Below are positions 1 to 11,600 of a stretch of 64,000 bases of DNA, one piece after another; within the stretch, counting starts at the first letter, position 1, and each line of letters starts with the position of its first letter. A model generated the notes under the pieces. That model was not told where the DNA came from. It saw only the letters and a program-made list of their open reading frames with translations, and did not search any database. Origin of the DNA: Phytoseiulus persimilis (lineage: Eukaryota > Arthropoda > Arachnida > Mesostigmata > Phytoseiidae). The stretch is taken from the NCBI GenBank assembly GCA_037576195.1, contig CM075103.1:5828001-5892000 (forward strand), in the 5' to 3' direction. The position numbers and the translations under genes are program-made.

Positions 1-498
1 AGGAGCAGCGATCGCCGCACCGTAGGCGGGAGCAGCAACCTTAGAGACAGTAGAGTAAGAAGAGATCACCGGGGCAGCTGCAACCTTGGCGACGGGAGCA
101 CCATAAGCAGCGCCGTAGCCGACGTTGTAGGCAGGGGCAGCATACGACGAGAGCACGGGCGCAGTGGCGACCTTAGCAACGGGGGCGGCGAATGCAGCTC
201 CGTATCCCAGGCCGTAAGAGGGGGCGGCGAGAGCCGCACCGTATCCAAGACCGTAACCGGGAGCGGCACCATAGGCAGGGGCGGCAAGAGCGGCGCCGTA
301 GGCAGGGGCGGCAAGAGCAGCTCCGTAAGCGGGGGCGGCTCCGTATCCAACAGCTCCGGCGTGAGCTCCGGCCACAGCGGCAACAACGACGGCGACTTTC
401 TGAAATTTCGGAAACCAGCTTGAGCGCACCATCGATGGACGTCTGCAGTCAAACACTGCGAAAATGTCTGACATGATCGAGCAACTCACAGCGAACAT
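1..498 (-). CDS. Ala/Tyr/Pro-repeat cuticle protein, 3' end outside window
   Basis: Structural exoskeleton protein, secreted. Two exons are visible: 490-498 (ATG plus two codons, then donor GTGAGT) and 399 down to base 1, after acceptor TTTCAG. The joined start gives a signal peptide (MFAKVAVVVAAVAGAHA) followed by repeats of the type APAYGAALA, GLGYGAA and APVAKVA, typical of low-complexity arthropod cuticle proteins. The frame is open to the window edge, so the C-terminus is missing. A three-codon first exon followed by a roughly 90-base intron is a common layout for insect and mite cuticle genes. Another minus-strand frame is also open across the repeat (66-452) and reads as a Pro/Leu-rich peptide, but it lacks a signal peptide and is a shadow. 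Two decayed relatives lie at 2.9-3.3 and 6.7-6.9 kb. Confidence 0.85.
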   Translation of the reverse strand, partial: MFAVSCSIMSDIFAVFDCRRPSMVRSSWFPKFQKVAVVVAAVAGAHAGAVGYGAAPAYGAALAAPAYGAALAAPAYGAAPGYGLGYGAALAAPSYGLGYGAAFAAPVAKVATAPVLSSYAAPAYNVGYGAAYGAPVAKVAAAPVISSYSTVSKVAAPAYGAAIAAP

Positions 499-547
499 GT
501 TGACTTCTTGCTCTTGGTTTGAGTATATTTCCAGGTGAGCGCTATCG

Positions 548-555
548 TTTTATAT
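548..555 (-). promoter_or_regulatory. TATA box of the cuticle gene
   Basis: The minus strand reads ATATAAAA, about 50 bases upstream of the cuticle ATG at 498. That spacing allows a transcription start near 520-525 and a short leader. No clear initiator motif was found. A TATA-driven promoter fits a strongly, stage-specifically expressed structural gene. Confidence 0.5.
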
Positions 556-2938
556 GAAACTGTGTGAAGAAAATCTGAACAGAAAGAGAGTGCTACTTCT
601 AAGTGTCCTTCGGTTTTAATCTGACCAACTTCCCGATGTGTGGGAACACGCCTCGAGCGATCGACCTCTCGCCATTGTCTTCCGACCTGCACGTTGAGCA
701 GACGAACGGGCCATTGAGCGGTACCTCGATGGGCTCGACATCGATCACCGGAATTTGGGAAGTGTCAGAACGAAGGCGGTGCGGTCGCCTACAGGGTGTG
801 CTACAAGTGGTCCTTCAGAAATGAACACGCCGTTGTACGCATATCCATCTTTTCTGGTAGTACCCGTTCAGCGACACGGCTAACCCATCATGTCCGTTCG
901 ATGATGTAGGTTCCCACAGTACCTCGATGTTCAGTATGCTACTGCACACGCCCGTGGTTCGTCAGACTGACCAGGTCAGTACCCAAACACTGTGAGTGGA
1001 GTGCACTCCGGACGCAGCGCCCTGCGCGGTGATTCTTGTGGAGCATTCTCACAGAGTCTCATCAAGTCAATCGAGCGACGAGATGCAGAATCACAATTCC
1101 GTTCTCGATTATGTCTCCGATCGGGACCCGAACGATTGATCAAATGTCCTTCTGGAAGCTCCCTCCCGCTTGTCAGCGAGAGACGATGGTTGTATAAGAC
1201 GGCAGTTAGCTGCTGAGTCAAGCGCGGAGGCCGAAGTAAGAAGCGGCTCTGAAGACGACGACCACAGTCGCGGAATCGTTCTCCCAGTGGTCAGAGCAAT
1301 TCACTCCGATTCAAAATGAGCTCATCCGAAGTGTGAAGACAGAATGCGTCATGAGACCTCAGGGCATCGCTCACAACGCCCATCTGGACGCCGTCCAATA
1401 GCCCTGAGCGATCGCCGGCGGGCCAACGGATTTCTGACGGAATTGGCTTCTTTTGTCATTCAAGTACAGATAGATCGGCTCGGCAATCATTAGCGACGGC
1501 CGGAACATTCCTGTACACAGTGCAGAGAGCCCTCATCGAACGCTTTCTGTATCAGCCAATAATTCATCCAGAGAAGCCGTTCCAATATACGAATGAAACG
1601 AACTAGAAACACTGAAGTTATCTATCGATCGAATTGATCTTCACCATGGACAGCTCCACCGCCGAATGAGGCGAACGAAATTCAGCCGCTGTTTGATAGA
1701 CCTTGATCGGAAAATGACGTCCTTTGGTTTCATCCCTGGTAAGACAATGAAGGCTCTGTCGAATCGAATATGAGCACAGAGACTCCGAGCAATAGGAGTT
1801 GGGAGATTTGTCGTCATGCGGGGGAACTTTACTTCGATCTGTAACGATGGTTATACCATCCTCAACTGATGGCATGCGGAATCATCAAGTGTCGAAGTAT
1901 GAGGGGGTTCGAAGAACGTAAACGCCCACGTTGCCCACCGGGGAGGGGGGCGAGTAGCCCAGGATGGGAATCACTAATCCATTGCAATGGGGAGATACTT
2001 CCGAAAATACATCTGAACCTTCAAGGTCTACGTATAATACAAGTAACTTCTGTCTCGATCTTCCGTTCCTGAGGCGGAAGCAAGAAAAAGTTTCACGTAA
2101 GCGCTTGGCGGGCGGGGGCCTGTAACGCAAATTGGGTCGTTCCCGTATGCCTTCATAAACGGATGAATCAAGGGCAAACCATAACTCCAACCCAGTATCC
2201 CATGAGTGGATGTCGTTTCCCCTTCATGTCTGTTGTTTGGGCCAGCCGAAATCCAATCGAATCCAGAACATAGAGTGCGCCCAATCTCTGCTTTTGTCCC
2301 AAGTCTCTTTCTTGTCGTTGCGCTCCCGAAAAAGTCGGTATCAACCCGCCATCCCTCGTCACCAGGATTAAGGGTAAGTTTTTACGAAGGTAAACACTGA
2401 CTTTCCACCGGAGATTTTCCCAGCATAGCCCAGCAGGAAAAGCGATACGTGATTTCCTGTGCAGAAACAGCGGTTGCAAGAAATACATCCGCGAGGCATG
2501 AGGACTTCCACCCAGGAAGAAATCTCAGATCATTTTCGAGATCGCATCTCGGTATCCAAGCAGAGAATGAGCCTTTCCTAGACTGGCAAAAAACAGTTCC
2601 ATGTGGCATGTGATGTTCATCGACCGAAGATGGATGCAGGAGTCAGATGAACACCCTATGACTTGAAATGTCATCTCACTTCCGCCTTGAGCCAAGAGGG
2701 GATCTCTCAGCCGAGGAATCTTTGATGATATTCCTCACAGCTTTCCCCATCTTGACATATATCAGGATATGATCGTTCTGTTTCAGGCAAGCATTGTTCA
2801 AATAGCCCTATGCGAATATGGAACTCCCGAGAGAAAAGTTGGCTCGACGCATGGGAAGCCCCGAATTTTCTCAAAGTAGAACTCTACGATGGATTCCAAT
2901 CGATCAATCAATTGCAACAAGCGTCCGTCCTGGGTTCA
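556..2938. other. Intergenic, no supported gene
   Basis: Only short reading frames without recognisable domains, plausible splice partners or repeats. The longest (minus 2168-2488, 106 codons) has no family resemblance that I can name. Confidence 0.6.
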
Positions 2939-3314
2939 TCAGCGTATCTTGCATTTCTCGTTTCGGGCTCCGTTAGCGGGCAGATGAGCGCCGTGAACGT
3001 AACCGACTCCGTAGCCGAATCCCTAGCCGTTACCGAGACCGCCGTCGTAACCAGGAGCGACGAGACCGTGTCCGTATGCAGTTGCAGCAGCACAGGGACC
3101 GTATGCGGGCGCGTAGCCATCATAGACCGCAGCGGCGGTCTTCGTCACGGTTGTGGGAGACGAGGTGAGCACCTGAGCAATTTTCGCGATTGGGGAAATG
3201 CCAGCCGATCCGCTATAGTCGTATCCGTTAGCGTAGCCGCCCTCGTACTCGGCTCCGTAGGCGGGCGCCGAGTCCACCTGCCTGAATGCCGATCACGGCA
3301 ACACAGGTGATTTG
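2939..3314 (-). pseudogene. Cuticle-protein-like locus with in-frame TAG
   Basis: After a good acceptor (ACCCGCAG, exon from 3314) the frame opens with a hydrophobic signal-like stretch (ITCVAVIGIQ) and then Tyr/Gly/Ala-rich sequence with APAYG motifs, as in a secreted cuticle protein. The frame meets TAG at 3023-3025. Beyond it, Gly/Tyr-rich codons (GFGYGVGYVHGAH) continue in frame to a TGA at 2939. No upstream ATG exon with a matching donor and phase was found between 3315 and 3640. It could be a degenerating copy, or a shorter functional protein whose first exon I missed. It differs clearly in repeat composition from the gene at 1-498. Confidence 0.5.
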
Positions 3315-6300
3315 CTGCGGGTAAATAGCAAAGGTCACCTCGGAGTTTCGGATTAAGAATCTTCAAATGTCTCACGATTTTGTTCTGCGGACATCCGGAT
3401 AATAATTGGACATAAAGTTTTCGCGGCGGTTCTGCTCTCTCGTCCCCGAGAGCTAGCTGCAGAGTGACTCCTTAATTCAACAATAGGATTGCATGAATGA
3501 CTTCCGAGGGAAATTTTCGTCGTTCCATGTAGAATTTCCATGGAGAGATACTGGATGAAGCGATGATTGATGGCAAACTGGAACTCCTGTGATCGATCAC
3601 GAGCATGGACGGTATATAAGGCATGCGGATGGTGTGAACAATGAGTGCATGTACAACGGCGATTCGGAGCTTTCGGAGCATCCGTAACTCGAGGGCATCA
3701 GAGAATTCCAGTCCTGATTCGGAAAGTGATTCGCTTCGACAGATCTCTACTGGAGGCTACCCGGTTGCCCCAAGCGGTCGCATTCAAGCTGAACAGTTTT
3801 CTGTCAAAACTCACTCCCTTTGTCTGTCGGAAACGAACAGTGTATTAACGCTGTATTCTCTCCATGGGTTCCGGGAAACATAACGGGTTGTTGTCCAAAG
3901 CTTTCTGTAATTCCTCATTTCTTCAAATTTCTGGGTAACATCTCAGATCAATCACTGTTGCGGTACTGGCAATCCGGATGAAGTCTTGATTTATCAAGCT
4001 GTAAGTCCCAGCAAGCGAGCAGAGCTATTCAGGATCATCTCCGGATAATGTTTCGCACGATACGTTTTGGCCGCGTTGACGCATTGCTCTGCTGTTAGAA
4101 ACGGAGAGATCGCTATTCAACCTCCGACTTGGATTCATCTCACAGTGTTTCTCGCTTCTCGAGGGAGAAAAATGCTTCAGCTTTTCGCATCCAGTTTCTT
4201 TTGGTAGCAACATCAGAGCTTTCAGCATAGTCAACGCAGAATCGAGCTATGTGGAAGTGCTACGCAGTGCTGAAGCAAACCATTTTTCTTCCGGAAAAAG
4301 AAGAAGCAGTGCGCTAATGGAACTTCGAAGGTTATCGAGTTCATGTGGCGAGCGCCGCCCGTCCGAGATACAGTCAACAAACACAACGGGGTCGAGATGG
4401 TGGACTCCCCGGAATGATTTTCTCCAAGCGAGAGGCGCCCGAGGCTCCCTTTCGGAAACTTCAATTTCGAAAGTTTCATGGGATGCGTTTTGCTTCCCCT
4501 AGTCCTGAGGAGAGCTTCGAGCTTTCCAAACAATTGAAATGGGGGTGACATGGCTTATTCATTAAGATAGCAAGTCGGTCCCCGGCCGAGGTCTCTTGAT
4601 ACTATCAGGTATTGAACCAAACATCAGAGATTATCATGTTATGACATCGGAAATTTTTTCCTAATTTTCAGACAGGGCGGGGAGAACGGAGATTGAATAG
4701 GGAAGGGATTCTAGCTCTTCATGTGGACTTCTCCCCGAACTTCACGGCCTACTTCTTGTGAATATTTACAATCAACGACTTATCAGAACTTCGGATACTT
4801 CGCTCGGTAGAACGAATGGACCGGGGTGGGATCAGTTGTTTTGATCACTGAAAGGAACTAAAAGAGCAAGCCGATCTCTCTTGATATCTCGAGCCTGGAG
4901 CACGCTGAGGGGAAGAGCCTCAGCGTGACTCTTCCCTGCTGAGGAAGAGTCACGGAGCGTGTCGAAAGTCTCTTCCTGAGAATTTACTTCGTGAATTTCT
5001 GTTTCGCTCTAGCGCGAATTTCATGGACAGGATATCAAGCTCTTGGAGCAACTAATGGAAAGAAGTACTTTGTTGGCCACCATCGACCTAAGGTGAGAAG
5101 AGATCACTGTACGGGCGCAGGCCAACGATGTCTCTGGGTGGCTGAGTTCGGCACACTCGATTCTCCTGGGGTAGCTTACCCTGTGTCTCAACTATAGGTA
5201 GTATCACGGGGCTCCATTGTTCTGGTGCTTTCAAGCCACTGGATGAGTTGCGCTGGGAGTTTAAACTACGTGAAGAGTTAATACTACAAACGCTGGCAAC
5301 GAGTCCCTGCTTCATACAAGATTCCATTCGAGAACCCCAGAGTCTCTTCGATCAATGACTTTCTCCTGCCGCAGGCTCGAAACCTCTCTAGCCTCAACGC
5401 GGTTGGTCAACAATGGTCTCTGGGTTTCTCTCCGAAGTCTACCCTAACGGGACGAAGATGATGTGTACTAACGAAGTAGGAGCTTGTGCGAAATCGAGTC
5501 AACGATATATCGATGTTAGGGGTTCTGGATAGTTCCAACCTCGACTGAGAAACTGGCTCTTAAATTCTCATGCATCTCCCGAGCTTGATGAACCTGCTAA
5601 TACACAACCGTAATAAGCTCCTTCCCGGAGCTTCGTGCGATTGCCAGCTGATCTGCTCTTCCAGACGGAAATTGTCGTTGTCATTCTTATCGTACCGCAG
5701 TCCACAGCTTTCTTGACCTACTTTTGGCTGACCTGGCACACGTTTCCCGGAGAACGCAGGAGTGCAGATTGTGGGACATCACCACCCGCTCCTTCGACAT
5801 AACTGATAGGTGATAATCTGGATCAATAAAACCCTAACCATGATCGCCGTCTCCAGCAAGCAGAGGTGGGCGATCTCGGGAATAAGCTCGAACCCTGCCA
5901 CGGTCCAGGTAACATGGCACTTCAGCGCTCTGTATGTGTTTTCGCTTGTTCACCCTGCGGAGATCGCTCATGAGAACGACGCTCCGTGATTGGAGCCAAT
6001 CGAGAAGCAAAACACGCAGATGTGCCGGGAAATGATCCCATGCTTCCTGTGCTCCCGAACTGACGCGGGGCTGCATGGAGCTGATGGCTTACTCCTGCTG
6101 CTCTGGTTCGGAGGAGTCGCTGTTCCCTCCAGGGAGTGACTTGCTCGTCTGTCAAATGCCTGTTTGAAGTGGGTACTTTAATCTTTGAGACTAATAACGG
6201 GACGGAAGTTGATGACCGGCATCAGTCACGGGTCGGGAGGAGGGATATGCGGGCGCGACGCCGCAATGGCACAACGAAACCATGGAAGCCGTCTCCAGGC

Positions 6301-6663
6301 TCGTCCGATCCATCAGCCGCTTTTCGAGCTAGACGTGGTTTCCGAGTGGCCTGAGATTTGGCCACTCCAAGTTTTAGGAATTGGGAGACTCGCAACGTAG
6401 TAATTCCTCTACAGTCAGAGTACACGGGGTGCCCTTGTGCCTTCTCCGCTACAAAGTCGATGACATTCTTCCGAACTCACCGAAAGAATTTCGAATCAGG
6501 CTCTTCCAAACGTTGCAGCCAGGAGATTTAGGGAGAACAGTCGTCCACAAAGATAATTCTTCTGGAGTTCGACGAACTCTACTTTTAAACTTCGATCGAT
6601 ATCAACATATATAATATTCCTACATCTAAGGTTAATCACAGCCCCTCTCTGATGTACCTTACC
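3315..6663. other. Intergenic, no supported gene; one double hairpin
   Basis: Overlapping short frames on both strands, none with a recognised domain. A TATATAAG at 3612-3619 (+) precedes a 67-80 codon frame, but nothing else supports a gene. The nested hairpin at 4901-4952 is listed separately. Confidence 0.55.
4901..4952. repeat. Two abutting perfect hairpins with shared arms
   Basis: Hairpin 1 pairs CACGCTGAGG (4901-4910) with CCTCAGCGTG (4918-4927) across a 7-base loop. Hairpin 2 pairs TGACTCTTCC (4926-4935) with GGAAGAGTCA (4943-4952), also across 7 bases. They overlap by the two bases TG. The loop of hairpin 1 (GGAAGAG) can also pair with the left arm of hairpin 2, and GCTGAGG occurs in both, so alternative folds exclude each other. 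The function is unknown. Confidence 0.75.
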
Positions 6664-6873
6664 CTAACCGTCACTTCCGTAGGCGACCACGGGCGCACCG
6701 TACGATGAGACGATGGGGGAGCGTCAACCTTGGCGACTTGGCAACTGGAGCGGCAAGAGCAGCCTCGTCTCCGAGGCCATAGGTGGCACCGTAGGCGGGA
6801 GCAGCGATGGCAGCACCGTAGGCAGGAGTAGCGATGGCGGCACCGAAGGCAGGAGCAGCAACCTCGCTCATAC
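6664..6873 (-). pseudogene. Frameshifted cuticle-protein fragment
   Basis: One minus frame reads SEVAAPAFGAAIATPAYGAA and continues with LAAPVAK. This is the same module as the left-edge gene (SKVAAPAYGAAIAAP). The frame then breaks: KVDAP is found one frame over, and the sequence IVSSYGAPVVAYGSDG, ending in TAG at 6664-6666, lies in a third. Two indels within about 60 bases therefore interrupt a once-continuous cuticle reading frame. No signal-peptide exon or promoter was found upstream. It looks like a dead partial duplicate of the neighbouring cuticle gene. Confidence 0.65.
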
Positions 6874-8690
6874 TGACGATTGGTGTTTCGCAAATCTCTT
6901 CGAGGAATAGTGACACGCAGTTCTGACTCGATCGACCACCATCATTCGCAAGCCAATGTTTCTGCAGTGCGTATCAGGATGATGGTGTCGTTAGCTTCCG
7001 AGTTGATCAGTTCACGCTCTCCATCGCGATCTCATAAACGTTGTATTGCTGCCGTTGAGTGGCTTGGAGTTCGGAAAACTCGTGATATCGAGCTGTAGGT
7101 AGTCCGTGCATGAAGCAGCTCTACATGATCATAGAGCTCGCAGTTTCCGCTCTGAGCCCCTTGTAGTCTCTACGGTTCAACTTGAACTGCTGCCAATCGA
7201 CCAGGGAAATTTGCAATCAGGCGTTCTCAGCTGGAGCTGTACTGAAGTCTCAGCAGCAGAAGCCCTATGCTATACCTAGCAACGGAAGCAGAGGGAGGAC
7301 GAGGAGTTGAAAATGAATTTTCAGTGCTCGGATTCTGCTCATCAAGTGAAGATCAGCGTCATCGTTGTTTCCCATCCAGCAGCAGCTTCCAGCCCCATGC
7401 GATGGCGACGTTGGTAGCAGCAGGAGCGTGCTCAGAATTTTTTCCAGGGGGGAGTTGTGTAAGGTATCAGTGATCAGGGAAGCTTGAGAACATGACAACA
7501 AAGCCTCTGTCCGGAGCTCGCTCGGACGTGCCTACATCCGACGCGAGCCGACAGATCAGAACCACGAGCAGGCTCGTGACGATAAGGCGATACGCCGTTG
7601 GGAACGCGTGTCATTCTTGCTCGTTGTTTGCCGGCGTGTCATGCTGATGTTCTTCCATCATGCTCCCGAACGACCTCAGAAACGACAGTCATCCTATGCT
7701 CCAACTTTCGACTGAACGAGCTCAACCTACTCGGCGGAGTTACCGCCGAGCAACGCACACAGCATCTCTCCGGAGCCGAGTTGGTCTTCCATCTCTATTC
7801 GAAGCAATGGTGCCCAATCGACGTGCCGGCCAGGTCCTGATCGCTACGGAGCGAACATCAATCAGTTGAGCTGTCTTCGACCGACGCCGCTAGTGTGGGC
7901 CAGAGGTTCGGGAAGCATCGGTTCGAGCAGAGAGAAACTGTAACAGTATATTTCAGCCCTCCCCGAGCCTGCCCCCAGCGGAAACGCCCCGCTGATCATC
8001 GACAGAATAACATCTCAGCAAGAGTTAAACAGCACGAAAAGCAAGAATCGAGAGAAACGCGCACACGATGCTCGTATGCCGACACATGTGCAGCAGAGGA
8101 GTGCTGTCCAGAATCACTCTGGAGGCTCACTCAGTATTACCTACGTGGCGAGTCTCATACTGCCTGGATTCTCTTTGCGAGGCGTCCACAAAATGATTCC
8201 CCCGGGGCCCAACCTCCGATACCTCTGGGGACAAAATAAAAAGAAAAGCTGGGAGACCGGCTCAGTTCTGATAAGAGTCTCGGCAAAGATCAACGTCATC
8301 ATTGTTTGCATGTTCCTCCGATTGATTTCGAAAATAATGTTTCCATCCACTCGTGTTTCCGTGACTGGTCATCCATTGGTCGAGATTTGTCCTTGTGAAC
8401 TCCACGCGAATCATGCGTTTCTCTTTTGAACAGAAGTGCCTCTCTCAGGCTTGCGCAAGTTCCGATTCTAGCTCCCGCGGATAGCACAGTGTCGTCGTAT
8501 TGTTGACACTAGCCTGATACCTGGCCGACTGTCTGTGTCGGAGTGCCTGCTGTTGTGTGGTGATCCGGTGTTTCCGGAACGTTCGGTTTTTTGTTGGCAT
8601 AGAACAAAATGTTCCTAAACTGATCTCTAGTGGAGAGACCGGCCATTTAGTGTGTTTGCGTCAATAACTGAAGCTTTTCCGGGTTGAACC
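6874..8690. other. Intergenic upstream of ZC3H14
   Basis: No supported gene. Frames of up to 117 codons on the plus strand (7895-8429) overlap one another and lack domains. A small perfect hairpin (CTCGGCGG, 5-base loop, CCGCCGAG) sits at 7730-7750. Confidence 0.55.
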
Positions 8691-11600
8691 ATGGCTGCAG
8701 AACCAAGCGGTCAGGATGTGAGCCAGCGAATTCGGGTAAGCTGATCGAGGACATCTCGATCCAACTGCGAAATTGTCTGAACGGAGTTCGGAGCGTTCCG
8801 GGGAATAACTTTAAGGGATCTCAAGCCAGACTTCGGAAAGTTCGAAGGTTGAACATGATCATCATACTTTGTTAGGGACGATACTCGGAGGAATTCGCAC
8901 TTCCGCATTTTTATTGGGAGCAAAATACCGGGAACTTCACCAGGAATGTCGTCCCAGCTTGTGCTCAGCATCGTATTGGTTAAGACAGGAGGGGCCGGCG
9001 TCTCTCGCTGCAAACAGGCGAATTTATATTCCTACACTCATCCTGACGATCCGCTCAGTAGTCGAAATTCCGGAAAACACTCTGAAGTTCAAAGTTTGGA
9101 GACCTTCGAGGTGGCTCATTGTGTCGGAAACTATTGAAAGTTCCCGAGTCGTGGCTCCCAGTTACCCTCACGAACTTGCTCATTTTAAGGGACGACAAAC
9201 GACGCGGAAAAATATGGCTATTGGAATTGTGTTTGTGTAGTGTTGGGGGAATGCCGTCCCCCGGAATGTACGCAAACGATGGCACATGTGACCGGTTCCA
9301 TCGGAGGTCTTCTGCCGCTTCCTACTCCGTATTGACAGGCAGAGAGACCAGCCGTGATCCAAATGGGCGTCGTTGTGTGGATGAACTGGTGACATTCGTC
9401 GACATGATTTCGTTTATTTTACAGAGCGCCATCAGGTCAAAACTGGTCGACATTGGATGTTACGTAGGTGAGTCTTTGTAGAGAGCAAATTGGAATTTCT
9501 CAGAAGTTTTGAGCCAATCGTTCGTTCCGGATCTTCGAGATGACCAGAGCCTTGAAGTTCAGAAATTACCCCTCAATCACCATCCATCAGCCCATTGATG
9601 TGGAGTCGATGAACCAATAGATCAAAGAAGGATGTCCAACAGCCGCTCTAACCAAGAAAAGCTAACCTATCCACTTGTCCATGCGGATAGATGGAGTGTT
9701 TGGAATGATTGAGGCCTGAGCTTCAAGGCTCTGCTAATGCGATTCCGGGGCTTATGGAGGATTTTCCTGGCATCCACAGATGATGAACTCCCTGATTATG
9801 TGATGGTGATGATTGCGAACAAGAAGACCAAAGAGCAAATGAAAGCTGATCTTGAATTATTCCTGGGGAACCACTGCGGTTCGTTCTGCGATTGGCTCCA
9901 TCAGGTTCTCGACCATCTCCAACGGTGAGTGCGGATGTGCGAAAGTACGAATGTGCCTGTGAGAAGATGCGGTCGTTGCTAATCGAGTTTTCCTCCATTG
10001 CCTATCCTAAAGTCTTGTTGCGCTCTCGATACGCAGATACGCTCGGGAGGGTAAGAAGCGGTTGGAATTATTTGATGAGCGCAGCAAGAACAAAATCTCG
10101 GTTGGATCTTCGGAAGACGAAGTCGATCTGCACCCGAACGCCGAGGAGGCTCGAGATTTCCCGGACTTCGACTCGAAGGTTGGTTGATGAACCGATCCTC
10201 TGCTGTTCATGTTGTGAGCTCGCCATCATCCTCACCCCCCTTTTCGTATTGAAGGATGTCAATGAATCCAGGAAGAAGAGTGATTTGAAGAAGTCAAGAA
10301 GCCCGCTCCGGAAGATTGAGGAGAAAACCAAGAAGCGACTGAAAGACAGAGTTGAAGAGGTCGCCAAGGAGGTATGCTCCCACAATGCTGTGGTTGCTAT
10401 GCTCATGAGTTTTTCTGCAAGAATAGAAAAGTGGAGGAGATCGATGCTCGATAGGGCTCCATGCATTTCTGGGGTAGGCTCCGCTAGCAGATATTCATCG
10501 CAGGTTAGGAGACAGGACGAGAGCAAAGGAACAAGGCACAAGAGTGAATCATCGCGGCCGCGAATCGAAATGGTCGATGATCGATCTCGGAAGGACACGT
10601 CTGGCGATGAGAAGAATCTCTCAAAGAGAAAACGAACGTCTCCTGTCTCGTCTCGGAATTCAAAGACTCGTGATAGGGAAAGAAAGGATGATCGTGCAGA
10701 CAAAAAGCGAGAGAAGATGCCAATAGAGCTGAAGAGAATGCCTTCAGAAGAAAAGGTGAGTGAGTTGTCACTATCCATGTCGACCTCTGCTGATATTCGT
10801 CGGGCCTTGAAGCGACCCGAACGAGTCGGCAAAAGATCAGCCCACGGCTCGGTCTGCTCGGTGTCATGAGGACTTCCTCCTGACTTGAGCTACTTGATGT
10901 TCTCCTGGACTCCCTGGCGGATCACCATGGAAAACCAGAGAGTGCCCATCGCTCGTACAGGGATTCAGTATCGAGATGAAGTTTCTGCGCTTTCCAAGAG
11001 CGCTATCGATCCTCGAATGTGGATCGTTCTCTCCTCAGGGGACAGGAGGAGGGCTCAGTTTTGGAAGAATAACTCGTCGTAGTCAACTGCCTCGATGCGC
11101 TCCATGTGTTGTTTGCTGCGACGGAGGATGAGATGTCTTGACCTCTGGGCTCTTCATTTGCGGTTGTTAGATCTCGTGATTTGGGCTCCTGAATGTTTCT
11201 AGTCAGAGTTCATGGAGGCTAGGTCCCTTGCTTCCACCATTTGCCTTCTCCACTGGAGGCTCTCGTTTCAAGTAGACCTGCCTTCCTACCGCCATGTAGC
11301 TCCTTGCTTGTCAGCGTCAGCTTTGCGCGCTGTCAAATGTTTCGTTTCCTCCGAAGTAGGTTCCTCTAGTTTTTATATGAGGTGACGTGCTAATCGTCGT
11401 CCGAAGCCAGGTCCACTCGTATCATCGTTGATGTGGTCGATGTCTCCGAAGCCCCCCGTGTTTCTGATCGCGCCCTCGTACTTCCACGAACTTCCCAGGA
11501 ACTTTTCATTCTCAGGCCAAGCTTTGCTTCAGGGTGATAGGTAGTTATTTTCCGAATCCCTCTTTTAACCAAAACTGAATTCCCGCTCTAGGAAACGAGC

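Noticed and set aside
66-452. Minus-strand Pro/Leu-rich 128-codon frame at the left edge
   Set aside because: It is another frame of the cuticle repeat. The accepted frame gives a signal peptide after splicing and canonical APAYGAA motifs.
3612-3883. TATATAAG followed by ATG frames on the plus strand
   Set aside because: The frames are 67-80 codons long, overlap one another and show no domain or signal peptide.
7730-7750. 8-bp perfect hairpin
   Set aside because: Short and isolated; expected by chance in a 64 kb window.
10068-10832. 254-codon minus frame, Ser/Phe/Leu-rich
   Set aside because: Antisense of the Arg/Lys/Glu-rich exons 4-6 of ZC3H14; its composition is the expected mirror of those codons.
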